From contig CBDDLH010000005.1 of the NCBI GenBank assembly GCA_965230565.1, positions 1 through 64,000 of the forward strand: a DNA stretch of 64,000 nt, given 5' to 3'. The notes under the pieces are model-generated. The model made no database searches, was not told the origin of the DNA, and saw only the letters and a list, made by a program, of their open reading frames with translations. Position 1 is the first letter of the stretch, and each line of letters starts with the position of its first letter. The translations under genes and the position numbers were made by a program. Shown here piece after piece: positions 34,670-42,602 of this stretch. Source of the stretch: BCD1 sp965230565. GTDB taxonomy: Bacteria > Bacteroidota > Bacteroidia > Chitinophagales > Saprospiraceae.

Positions 34670-34701
34670 TTTGACTTAGTTTAAAAACAAAACTAAGTAT
34701 T
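34670..34701 (+). promoter_or_regulatory. Promoter overlapped by proximal operator
   Basis: TTTG (34670-34673), a 20-bp spacer and TAAGTATT (34694-34701) fit the Bacteroidota promoter layout loosely in the -7 box. The second CTTAGTTT-N7-AAACTAAG copy (34675-34697) fills the spacer and touches the -7 element, the position expected for a repressor. Confidence 0.6.
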
Positions 34702-34725
34702 ATTTCACTTCAAAAATCACCAGAT

Positions 34726-35745
34726 ATGTTCGGCTTTAATTATATCAAATTTGACCCCATGATCCATGTTATTCATTATCAGAACGGGGTTGTCAAAAAA
34801 CAAGGAAAAGGCTTATCCTTTTTTTACTTCGCTCCTAACAGTTCTATTATCGCCATTCCTGTCGGCAGTAATGATCTGCCTTTTATTTTCAAGGAGACCA
34901 CTTCAGATTACCAGACGGTGACCATCCAGGGGCAAATTACTTTTAAGATCAGTGATCCCGTCAAACTCGCAGAGGTCTTGGATTTTTCGGTAAATGAAAA
35001 CGGTAAATACAAAAAGGATGATGTGGAAAAATTGTCTCAACGGATTATCAATGAAGCGCAGACAGCCACTACCTCATTCATCCAGGGAATTGGCCTTAAG
35101 TCGGCCATCAGTTCGTCCAAAGAAATTGAAGATCGCATCAAAGACGGACTGCAAATATCAGAAGCACTCAGCCTGATGGGAGTGGATATCCTCGGAGTTA
35201 ATGTATTGGCCATCAAAGCTACTCCGGAAATGGAACGTGCCCTGGAAACGGAAACCCGGGAAAGACTTCAGCAGAAAGCAGATGAAGCTGTTTACGAGCG
35301 GCGCAATTTTGCCGTTGAACAGGAACGGAAGATCAAAGAGACGGAGCTGAGTACTGAAATTGCTGTGGAGGAAAAGAAAAAACAGATTTCTGAAAAGAAG
35401 ATGGAAGCACATGTAATGCAGGCACAGAACTCCCGGAAATTGCGGGAAATGAAAGTGGAAGCAGATGTTTCCATCGAACGCCAGCGGGAGGAATTAGTCA
35501 ATCTCAAGGTGGAAAATGAACGCAAGGAAGCCGAAATCAAAGCGATGCTCATTGATGCCAGCCTCAAACCTTACAAGGAGATGGACTGGAGAACGGTGCA
35601 GGCCATGTTTGGCAATGGAGATGCTAAACAAAATATTGCCATGGCATTTCGGGCACTGTCAGAAAATGCACAGAAAATTGGCAACCTCAATATTACCCCG
35701 GATTTGCTGGAAGGGCTTTTGACTAACAAAGAAGCAAATAAATAA
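34726..35745 (+). CDS. SPFH/band-7 domain protein
   Basis: 339 residues. It opens MFGFNYIKFDPMIHVIHYQN and lacks a clear membrane helix. The SPFH (band 7, stomatin/flotillin-like) domain spans roughly 20-180, with TVTIQGQITFKISDP and a conserved ISEALSLMGVDILGVNVLAI segment at its end. A long coiled coil rich in Glu/Lys/Arg follows (about 180-280; ERLQQKADEAVYERRNFAVE), then a short folded end. SPFH proteins oligomerise into rings or scaffolds on membranes. It is followed after 25 bp by an NAD-kinase-like gene, so the two are an operon under a twin-operator promoter. What it scaffolds is unknown. Confidence 0.85.
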   Translation: MFGFNYIKFDPMIHVIHYQNGVVKKQGKGLSFFYFAPNSSIIAIPVGSNDLPFIFKETTSDYQTVTIQGQITFKISDPVKLAEVLDFSVNENGKYKKDDVEKLSQRIINEAQTATTSFIQGIGLKSAISSSKEIEDRIKDGLQISEALSLMGVDILGVNVLAIKATPEMERALETETRERLQQKADEAVYERRNFAVEQERKIKETELSTEIAVEEKKKQISEKKMEAHVMQAQNSRKLREMKVEADVSIERQREELVNLKVENERKEAEIKAMLIDASLKPYKEMDWRTVQAMFGNGDAKQNIAMAFRALSENAQKIGNLNITPDLLEGLLTNKEANK

Positions 35746-35770
35746 TCGTCCCCCAGCTAAAACACAAAGC

Positions 35771-36703
35771 ATGACATCCAACCTAGAATATGCCCTTATC
35801 GTCAGAGACAAGACCCGCCTGGAACGACTAATTGAAAGGTATAATACCAAAATGCAGGCGCGCTTCTATATTGAAAGTACAGGTGGAAATTTCAATCTGT
35901 TCGAAATCGAGCACGACCTTTTTTACCGTTGTCTGGAAAAGATAGAACAGGATCTGTCCTTTGCGATTAAATATAAAATTGTAGAGCGGGAATTTTTGCC
36001 TTCTTACATTTTTTCAAAAAACCAATTGATTATTGTGATCGGCCAGGATGGGTTGGTGGCCAATACTGCCAAATATGTAGGCAACCAGCCCATCATTGCC
36101 GTGAATCCTGCCCCTCAACAGTACAATGGAACCTTACTGCCCTTTGAGTCGAAAACCTTTCTTTATGGTATGGAAAAAACCCTGGAGCAGAAGGCTTTAT
36201 TTAAGGAGGTAACCATGGCCAGGGCCACTACTAATGATGGCCAAAGCCTGACAGCCTTTAACGATCTTTTCATTGGAGCAGCGACTCATGTTTCTGCCAG
36301 GTATAAGGTGCGTTACCAAAACAGGGAGGAATTCCAGTCTTCCAGTGGGATTTTGGTGTCCACAGGGGCTGGATCTACCGGATGGTTGAGCTCGGTGTTC
36401 AATATGCAGCAGGCATTGAACCACATGAGTGGAACAAATCGTGCCTGGCAAAGGAAATCTTTTGCCTGGAATGCTGATTTTTTGCAGTACGTGGTAAGGG
36501 AACCCTATCTCAGCCATTCCACAGGTATTGACCTGATTTCCGGAATGGTCAACCATCAAAATCCTTTGGTCGTCGAATCTTTAATGCCCGAGAACGGCGT
36601 AATCTTCAGCGACGGGATCGAAAAGGATTTTTTGCGTTTTAATGCCGGAACCTTTGTGACCATTGGTCTGGCCGATCAGCGAGCAAAACTTATAGTTCCT
36701 TGA
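35771..36703 (+). CDS. NAD-kinase-fold protein
   Basis: 310 residues. The first ~95 are unassigned (ALIVRDKTRLERLIERYNTK). An NAD-kinase/diacylglycerol-kinase-type core follows: LIIVIGQDGLVANTAKYV at about 87-103 stands where NAD kinases have GGDGT, and GILVSTGAGSTGWLSSVF near 195 corresponds to the family's TPTGSTAYSLSAGG, with a final SDGIEKDFLRFNAGT region. GGDGT is altered to GQDGL here, so the true substrate may differ from NAD. It ends 9 bp before the convergent GH57 gene. The likely partner is the SPFH protein upstream. Confidence 0.75.
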   Translation: MTSNLEYALIVRDKTRLERLIERYNTKMQARFYIESTGGNFNLFEIEHDLFYRCLEKIEQDLSFAIKYKIVEREFLPSYIFSKNQLIIVIGQDGLVANTAKYVGNQPIIAVNPAPQQYNGTLLPFESKTFLYGMEKTLEQKALFKEVTMARATTNDGQSLTAFNDLFIGAATHVSARYKVRYQNREEFQSSSGILVSTGAGSTGWLSSVFNMQQALNHMSGTNRAWQRKSFAWNADFLQYVVREPYLSHSTGIDLISGMVNHQNPLVVESLMPENGVIFSDGIEKDFLRFNAGTFVTIGLADQRAKLIVP

Positions 36704-36712
36704 GAAATAAGT

Positions 36713-38464
36713 TCAGTCGAAGCCCAATGCTTTTCCCAGAGCTTCAAATTCTGACTCCCATTCAGCATTTTTACTGGTCAATTCATTATTTCTGAATTTC
36801 CTTTCCAGCTTAATATAATGATTTTGACATTTCTCCAGTTGCTCGAATTCAATCTGCTCTTTATCCAGATCGCGAAGCATTTTTGTCAGGTTCTGAATGG
36901 TCTTTATGTCCGTTTCATGGTTAATCAATTTGAAGCCCTGATAGAAAACCTGGCCAATGGCTTTCAATCTTGCCGGAATAATAGATTCTTTATATTTATG
37001 GGCTCCGTTTTCGTACTGATTGGAAGGCGTAGCTTCCAGTCTGGCAAGAAATTCATCGTGGAAGTCGGCACCGGTAAGGTCATGTGCGATTTCCATGGCT
37101 CTTTTGGCGTATTTAAGAACCTGGGTTGGCTCAATTCCGGAAACCTCATCGAAGAACCAGGCACAGCTGGTGAACATGAGCAATGCATTGTGTTGCATCT
37201 CAAGCAATTGCAGGAGTTTTGGGTTGAGATGATAAGGATCTTTCAGGTCATGGCTCTCGGGGTTGGTTTCGTCCGGAGTTGAGAGTACTATCGGAGAGAT
37301 GTTCCTGTTTTTCAGGATCCAGTGGATGTAATTGTTGCGAAGATCCCATGGATCCTTATCCGAGTATTTAATAACTTCCTGCTCGTAAATCTCTGCCAAT
37401 TCATCTCTCAGCCAATTGAGTAATTCCCGAAGATTTTTTCTCCATTCCTGTGTCCAGCCCTTGCTGTTGTCCATTCTGCATCCACAATCAGACCGCCAAC
37501 GTTCAACACCGTGGTAACAACTCCAGGAGCTGTTTTCGTGTATTTGTGCTTCATATTCCGGAGGGAATTCCTCCAGGAAAGCCGCATAATTGGTCAGTTG
37601 CGCCATATTGTGTTTCTGAATGTGGTGCAGTGCGTGGGCCAATGCCATTTCTCCGTGACGGTGATGGTGTCCGTAAGATTCACCATCTGTGGCAATATTG
37701 ACCAGTTCCACCTCATCATCATTGTAGGAACTTGTTATCCTTTCGGCAAAAAACCGGCCGTAATTCAACAATCCTTCGAAAGCGACTGCCTGGGACATTC
37801 CGCCGTCGTAGAAGAAAAGGCTGATCTTTTTTCCTGACGGTAAATTACATATATACGGCCTCCGGGTATTCATACTTCCGTTGGCATCCTGCCAGGCTTT
37901 AGCTCCTTTTTTTCGGAATGCTTTTGCCTGTCCGGGAGCCAGAATGGTAAATTCAATACCGTGATCAGCTAATACTTCGAGGGTGGCCGTATCTACGGCT
38001 GTTTCCGCCAGCCACATACCTTCGGGTTTCCTGCCGAAACGGTATTCAAAATCGCGGATTCCCCAGATGACCTGTGTATGTTTATCCCGTTCATTGGCCA
38101 GTGGCATGATGATATGGTTGTAAACCTGTGCCAGGGCATTTCCGTGTCCCCACCTTTTCAGGCTTCTGCTATCTGCATTGAGGATGGCCTCATAGGTTTC
38201 CATATCTTCCTTCTCCATCCAGGAAAGCAGGGTTGGTCCAAAGTTGAAACTGATGTATTCGTAATTGTTTAAAACCCTGCGGATCTTCCGTTCATCGTTG
38301 AGGATGCGAGCAAAGGCGTTGGTATGATAACATTCCTGATTAATGCGCTGGTTCCAGTTATCGAACGGAGCAGCGGAACGTTCTTTTTCTATCTTATCCA
38401 ACCAGGGATTTTCCCGTGGCGGTTGATAAAAGTGACCGTGTATACAGAGATAATTTTTTGTCAT
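36713..38464 (-). CDS. GH57/DUF3536 glycoside hydrolase-like protein
   Basis: 583 residues, no signal peptide. The GH57 motifs are present: HGHFYQPPRENPW at the N-terminus (motif 1, His), GMWLAETAVDTATLEVLADH (nucleophile Glu) near 170 and ATDGESYGHHHRHGEMALAH (acid/base region) near 260. A DUF3536-like C-terminal part follows (SSWSCYHGVERWRSDCGC). Relatives are cytoplasmic alpha-amylase or branching-type enzymes acting on alpha-glucans. Many family members are ~800 residues, so this one seems shorter at the C-terminus. The substrate is not established. Confidence 0.87.
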   Translation of the reverse strand: MTKNYLCIHGHFYQPPRENPWLDKIEKERSAAPFDNWNQRINQECYHTNAFARILNDERKIRRVLNNYEYISFNFGPTLLSWMEKEDMETYEAILNADSRSLKRWGHGNALAQVYNHIIMPLANERDKHTQVIWGIRDFEYRFGRKPEGMWLAETAVDTATLEVLADHGIEFTILAPGQAKAFRKKGAKAWQDANGSMNTRRPYICNLPSGKKISLFFYDGGMSQAVAFEGLLNYGRFFAERITSSYNDDEVELVNIATDGESYGHHHRHGEMALAHALHHIQKHNMAQLTNYAAFLEEFPPEYEAQIHENSSWSCYHGVERWRSDCGCRMDNSKGWTQEWRKNLRELLNWLRDELAEIYEQEVIKYSDKDPWDLRNNYIHWILKNRNISPIVLSTPDETNPESHDLKDPYHLNPKLLQLLEMQHNALLMFTSCAWFFDEVSGIEPTQVLKYAKRAMEIAHDLTGADFHDEFLARLEATPSNQYENGAHKYKESIIPARLKAIGQVFYQGFKLINHETDIKTIQNLTKMLRDLDKEQIEFEQLEKCQNHYIKLERKFRNNELTSKNAEWESEFEALGKALGFD

Positions 38465-38805
38465 TGCTTGGGTGTTTGGAAAGCGAATATAGGAAATGTT
38501 CCCAAATTGTGTAACCGAAATTCAATTAACATTAACAATGGAAAATGGTTGACAAAAAGGCCAGGGTATTATTTCGTATTTTTGGGTAGTCTAAGGGGGG
38601 GTATTTAATTGCTAATTGAAAATCGAGGTAAATCATCAATTAATTTAGCAAAGAAGGGTGCCTAAGGAAAAATGGAAGGTTGGAAGAGTAAATAAAGTAT
38701 TTCCAATTTCCATTCTTCCGGAATTCCAAAAAAATACTGTTTATTGATAGGAGTGCTCAATGGAATCCAAATTTGGTTTTTCATAAAGGATTTAAATTTT
38801 TGTTC
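38465..38805. other. Gene-free AT-rich region
   Basis: Contains the promoters of the divergent GH57 and GNAT genes and, near 38669-38722, a loose inverted pattern of GGAAG/TTCC words (GGAAGGTTGGAAGAG, then TTTCCAATTTCCATTCTTCC). No RNA gene or convincing small frame was recognised. Confidence 0.4.
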
Positions 38806-39291
38806 ATGGTCAGATCAGTAAATCAGCAGGACGCTAAAGCTATTGCAGATATTTACAATTATTATATTCTCAACTCTACAGCCACCTTTGAAGTGGATAC
38901 GCTGACAACCCGGGAGATGGGAGATCGGTTGAAGGCTCATGATCCATATTACCCCTGGATTGTCTGGGAGGATAAAGGTGTATTTGGATATGCCTATGCC
39001 ACCCGGTGGAAGGCCCGGGCTGCTTATCAGCATTCAGTGGAAATTTCTGTCTACGTACATAACGACCATCATGGAAAGGGAATTGGCAGTAAGCTGTATC
39101 AAGCATTACTGGATATTTTAAAAGATATGGACATTCATGCCGTACTGGGAGGAATATCACTGCCCAACGAAACCAGTATTAAACTGCATGAAAAATTCGG
39201 TTTTGAAAAAGTGGCCCATTTGAAAGAAGTTGGTTTTAAACACGGAGCGTGGCGGGATGTTGGGTATTGGCAATTGGTGCTAAAGAAATAA
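38806..39291 (+). CDS. GNAT acetyltransferase, phosphinothricin-acetyltransferase type
   Basis: 161 residues from ATG 38806, where MVRSVNQQDAKAIADIYNYY opens the GNAT fold; an upstream TTG at 38773 is less likely. Motifs are NSTATFEVDTLTTREMGDRL near 25-45, VYVHNDHHGKGIGSKLYQAL (acetyl-CoA pyrophosphate-binding R/Q-x-x-G-x-G) near 85-105, and the tail FEKVAHLKEVGFKHGAWRDV typical of the PAT/MddA-type subgroup. These enzymes acetylate amino-acid-like compounds such as phosphinothricin or methionine sulfone; the native substrate is unclear. Confidence 0.9.
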   Translation: MVRSVNQQDAKAIADIYNYYILNSTATFEVDTLTTREMGDRLKAHDPYYPWIVWEDKGVFGYAYATRWKARAAYQHSVEISVYVHNDHHGKGIGSKLYQALLDILKDMDIHAVLGGISLPNETSIKLHEKFGFEKVAHLKEVGFKHGAWRDVGYWQLVLKK

Positions 39292-39343
39292 TCTAAGCAA
39301 TAGAAACAGGGCCTAACTTCAGGTTAAACCCTGATTTGTTTTC

Positions 39344-39500
39344 ATCGGATTAAAGTGACAAACCCCTTGTGTTCCTGTAGCTCGCCGCGCGGCCCTCGAT
39401 AATTTACCATTACCACATAAACGCCTTCCGGAGCATCCCTGCCAGTATTGAATTTCCTGCCATTCCACCCTTCGTTTGGATCAGTGGTTTCAAATACCAG
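39344..39500 (-). pseudogene. Orphan duplicate of the 3' end of the adjacent PKD/T9SS gene
   Basis: 157 bp matching 39560-39716 with only two substitutions, offset by exactly 216 bp. It encodes the last ~50 residues of the sorting domain up to the stop codon but is cut at its upstream side and joined to unrelated sequence, so it is not translated as part of a gene. It marks a recent partial tandem duplication. Confidence 0.9.
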
Positions 39501-39557
39501 GAAATTATTTTTAAGTTCTCCTAAAGGTTCTACTTATGAGATGACCTCCTGTTTTTC

Positions 39558-41810
39558 TTATCGGATTAAAGTGACAAACCCCTTGTGTTCCTGTAGCTCG
39601 CCGCGCGGCCCTCGATAATTTACCATTACCACATAAACGCCTTCCGGAGCATCCCTGCCCGAATTGAATTTCCTGCCATTCCACCCTTCGTTTGGATCAG
39701 TGGTTTCAAATACCAGTTCTCCCCACCTGTTCCAGATGGAGAACCGGAAATTTTGCATACCACCAAACATTCCCACGCCTTTATAGTATTCATTGACGGA
39801 ATCATTATTGGGTGTGAAAGCATTTGGCAGGAAAAAACGAACTTCCGGCTGGATGTCTACGTGCCTGATCAAACTATCTGTACAGCCATTCAAATGTGTC
39901 ACTGTCTGAGTGATAGCTAAATAACCGGTATCGTTATAGGTATGAATCGGATTTCGGATAGACGAAAAATGACCATCTCCGAAGGTCCAGAAAATACTGG
40001 CCGCATCAATGGATTCATCACTGAAAGTAATTTCCGGTTGAGAAACGGTTGTTTCCTCCGGCGAGAAACTGAACCCGGCTACAGGAGAAGATTCGATCGT
40101 TATCAGTTCTTCGTAAGTTGTGTCCACCACACATCCGGAAGGAGAGGTGATTTCCACGTCTACTGAAAAGATCCCCGCAGATTCGTAAGTGTGAGAAGGA
40201 CTGACTTGATCACTGGTATGACCATCCCCAAAATACCAGCGAATGGCATAGCTTTCATCAATAGGGTCAGATAGGTTATTGAAAAAAATAGTCGCCGGTT
40301 GGCATCCGGTGAAATTATCCGGGGCCAGGACGATCAAAGGAGGTACCGGAAAATAGGGGAGTGTCTGAATTAAAATATCCTGGCAATCATTGGTATCAAT
40401 CACGGCAAGTCGAACATCGTAAAATCCGGGCTCAGAAAACTCATGAGACGGATTTTGCTCCGTTGTATAGTCGCCATCCCCAAATTCCCAGTTCCAGTTG
40501 GTCAAACAGCAACTTCCGGTCGTGGATTGGTCCAGAAATACAACCGGACCGGCAGTACAGGTGTCATAGTCAAACGAAAAATCAGCTTCAACCTCCGGGA
40601 AAATATTGACCTGGATGATGGCTGTATCTCCACATTCAGTATCGGCATTGAGGATCAGTTTGCCAAAGTAGGTTCCCGGGGTTTCGAAATCGATTATTGG
40701 ACTCCATTCGGAAAATGAAGTCATCGAACCATTGAGTTCAAAATCCCACCGCCAGGAATTGATGTATTCCTGGTCGAAACTTTGATTGATTAAAGGAATA
40801 TTCGTTTCACCACAAGAGTTAATTACAAATTCCTGGGGTGCGATTTCCTCATCTTCCTGGATGTCTGCTACTACCAGAGGATCACAGTCGGCAACATTGA
40901 ATTGAAAATCTCTGAAAACGGTTCCAATTAAAACTCCATCACGATATTCCTCTACACAAACTCCGACGACATATTGACCTTGCAAATTTGGTGTGCCGGT
41001 AATCATGCCCGTTGCCGGATCTATTGATACGACCGGGTCTCCACCCATGGGTGCCCAAACCGAATAGTCCGGACCGTTAAAAGTAACGCCTTGATAAGGT
41101 GGAGGACATCCCGGAGTAGGAAAATAGCCTTCACAAGTAGTGGCAAACATGTCGTCAGCAGAGATGCCTCCACCTGCTAAAGGCGGACAGAATTTGTAAA
41201 CCAACTGATCCCCGTCAGAATCGGTGGCCGAATGGTCATAGAATAAGGGCTCTCCGGCACAAATGACTGTTGGCGGGAAAGAGTTGAAAACTGGACTGGT
41301 ATTACATACGGCTTGTGCTTCAGGTGTTATTTCGATGGCGAATGTCGCTCCCGTTTGATCAGGAGCTATAATATTGTTGATGGTGGCGTTTCTGCAACAT
41401 CTTTGGTAGGATAAATAGTAGCTTTCAATGCTTTGGGGAAGAGTTACTGTAAACGTATAACTTGCCTGTTGCACACAGACATCCGGAGGGATCAGGCAGG
41501 GATATTCCGGATTGGTAACAAAAGTGACAGAGTCAAAAACCGGATAAGCTATCTGGAAAACAGACTCCTGATCAAGAGACGAGCAACCAATGTCTGTTCC
41601 ACATCTGTAAATGCCAATGGGTAATTCCGGGTCAAAAAAGGCACAGTTCGAACAATTGCAATCCCTGTAAACCTTAATTTCGATTTCATATTCATCGTTA
41701 CCCAGACAGGTGTAAGTCATCACCCCTCCAATAAGATGATTGGCGAAAAGATCCTGTTGGTATAAAAGCAGGAAAAAGGCTACAAAAAGCATTGCAGGCA
41801 GTCGGGTCAT
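39558..41810 (-). CDS. PKD-domain surface protein with gliding-motility-type T9SS C-terminal domain (paralog 1)
   Basis: 750 residues. A signal peptide is followed by HLIGGVMTYTCLGNDEYEIE and a Cys-rich segment (VYRDCNCSNCAFFDPELPIG, up to about residue 150) with several disulfide candidates. PKD-like domains follow, each with the W-x-F-G-D-G motif (NWEFGDGDYTTEQNPSHEF, IRWYFGDGHTSDQVSPSHTY, FWTFGDGHFSSIRNPIHTY). The C-terminal domain FLPNAFTPNNDSVNEYYKGV ... FRFSIWNRWGELVFET belongs to the gliding-motility-associated (type B) T9SS sorting family. It is therefore expected on the cell surface, perhaps as an adhesin. It is one of two close paralogs that flank bioY. Confidence 0.92.
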   Translation of the reverse strand: MTRLPAMLFVAFFLLLYQQDLFANHLIGGVMTYTCLGNDEYEIEIKVYRDCNCSNCAFFDPELPIGIYRCGTDIGCSSLDQESVFQIAYPVFDSVTFVTNPEYPCLIPPDVCVQQASYTFTVTLPQSIESYYLSYQRCCRNATINNIIAPDQTGATFAIEITPEAQAVCNTSPVFNSFPPTVICAGEPLFYDHSATDSDGDQLVYKFCPPLAGGGISADDMFATTCEGYFPTPGCPPPYQGVTFNGPDYSVWAPMGGDPVVSIDPATGMITGTPNLQGQYVVGVCVEEYRDGVLIGTVFRDFQFNVADCDPLVVADIQEDEEIAPQEFVINSCGETNIPLINQSFDQEYINSWRWDFELNGSMTSFSEWSPIIDFETPGTYFGKLILNADTECGDTAIIQVNIFPEVEADFSFDYDTCTAGPVVFLDQSTTGSCCLTNWNWEFGDGDYTTEQNPSHEFSEPGFYDVRLAVIDTNDCQDILIQTLPYFPVPPLIVLAPDNFTGCQPATIFFNNLSDPIDESYAIRWYFGDGHTSDQVSPSHTYESAGIFSVDVEITSPSGCVVDTTYEELITIESSPVAGFSFSPEETTVSQPEITFSDESIDAASIFWTFGDGHFSSIRNPIHTYNDTGYLAITQTVTHLNGCTDSLIRHVDIQPEVRFFLPNAFTPNNDSVNEYYKGVGMFGGMQNFRFSIWNRWGELVFETTDPNEGWNGRKFNSGRDAPEGVYVVMVNYRGPRGELQEHKGFVTLIR

Positions 41811-41912
41811 GGTGTGGGTTTTGATTCGGGTGTATAAATTCTTTGGTAAGATAACGAAATTTAACCCCTAAATGTAACCCTGCCTCATGAAGAGAAGCTT
41901 CTTTATGGCTTG

Positions 41913-42440
41913 TCAGGGTTGGCCTTTTCGGATTTGAAGAAGGTAACAAACTCCGGCGCCGGCAATTATTTTAATCACCGCTCCCCAGATAAACGGGTAG
42001 AATCCCCATTTAAGGGCACTTGCCAGATCGTAGTCATAAGTGAGTTTGGTGATACCCAAAAAGAGAATGATTACAGTACCAATAGTCATGGCCAAAAGGC
42101 TTTTCCAAAATGATTGTTTCCAACCATTGTCTCCCAGCCAACCTGTAAAAAAGGCAGCGACGATAAACCCGATAATAAATCCTCCGCTTCCGGAAAGCAA
42201 AACTTCATATCCTGAGGCACCATCTGCAAAAAACGGCAATCCTGATACTCCCGCTAAAACATATGCAGCAACTGCAATTGTTCCCCAGGTAGGTCCTAGT
42301 AAAAAAGCCATTACTAATACAGCAAAACTTTGACCACTGATGGGAATACCTCCTGGCAGATCTATATTGATTTGAGCGAAAATGGCTATGAAGATTACTC
42401 CTGCCAGCGATAGGAGGGCATTTTTGAATGTTGGGTGCAA
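41913..42440 (-). CDS. bioY: BioY-family biotin transporter (ECF S-component)
   Basis: 175 residues with about six membrane helices. The BioY marks are IDLPGGIPISGQSFAVLVMA near 25-45 and LLGPTWGTIAVAAYVLAGVSG near 47-67, then FADGASGYEVLLSGSGGFIIG. BioY binds biotin; some act alone, others need the energising EcfA/EcfT modules, which are not in this window. It lies between the two PKD paralogs in the same direction, about 100 bp upstream of one and 162 bp downstream of the other. Confidence 0.93.
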   Translation of the reverse strand: MHPTFKNALLSLAGVIFIAIFAQINIDLPGGIPISGQSFAVLVMAFLLGPTWGTIAVAAYVLAGVSGLPFFADGASGYEVLLSGSGGFIIGFIVAAFFTGWLGDNGWKQSFWKSLLAMTIGTVIILFLGITKLTYDYDLASALKWGFYPFIWGAVIKIIAGAGVCYLLQIRKGQP

Positions 42441-42465
42441 TTGGGTTTAGTTTGATTGAAAATGA

Positions 42466-42536
42466 ATAGTTTCGGGTTACGAGTTTTGCGATGCAAATTA
42501 ATGATTAAAAACCCGCAACTCGTAACTCGAAACAAC
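42466..42536. repeat. Heptad-type inverted repeat
   Basis: GTTTCGGGTTACGAGTTTTG and the downstream CCGCAACTCGTAACTCGAAAC are near-complements about 22 bp long, built of GTTACGA/GTAACTC units in 7-bp steps. It lies between bioY and paralog 2. Confidence 0.6.
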
Positions 42537-42602
42537 CCTCGACGATCAGCCTGTAAATAATGATGCCGAAGTTTGAAGTGTGTATGATTTCAGAACACAA
42601 CG

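Larger units (their letters stand above)
33986..34725. other. 740-bp region without a confirmed gene; hairpins, a possible tiny minus-strand ORF and operators
   Basis: A strong hairpin, ATCCCGAATT/AATTCGGGAT (34012-34045), carries a T-run only on the minus strand, so a transcript from the right probably ends here. Just before it on that strand is a 20-codon frame (34058-34120, MIMNFLWMFLSGVGVEDLIF). Further right are a CAAAGAAC/GTTCTTTG hairpin (34271-34293) and the two operators described separately. Nothing else recognisable. Confidence 0.45.

Noticed and set aside
34000..34725. tRNA or rRNA gene in the 740-bp gap
   Set aside because: No cloverleaf with the T-loop GTTCGA pattern and no rRNA signature could be found there or elsewhere in the window.
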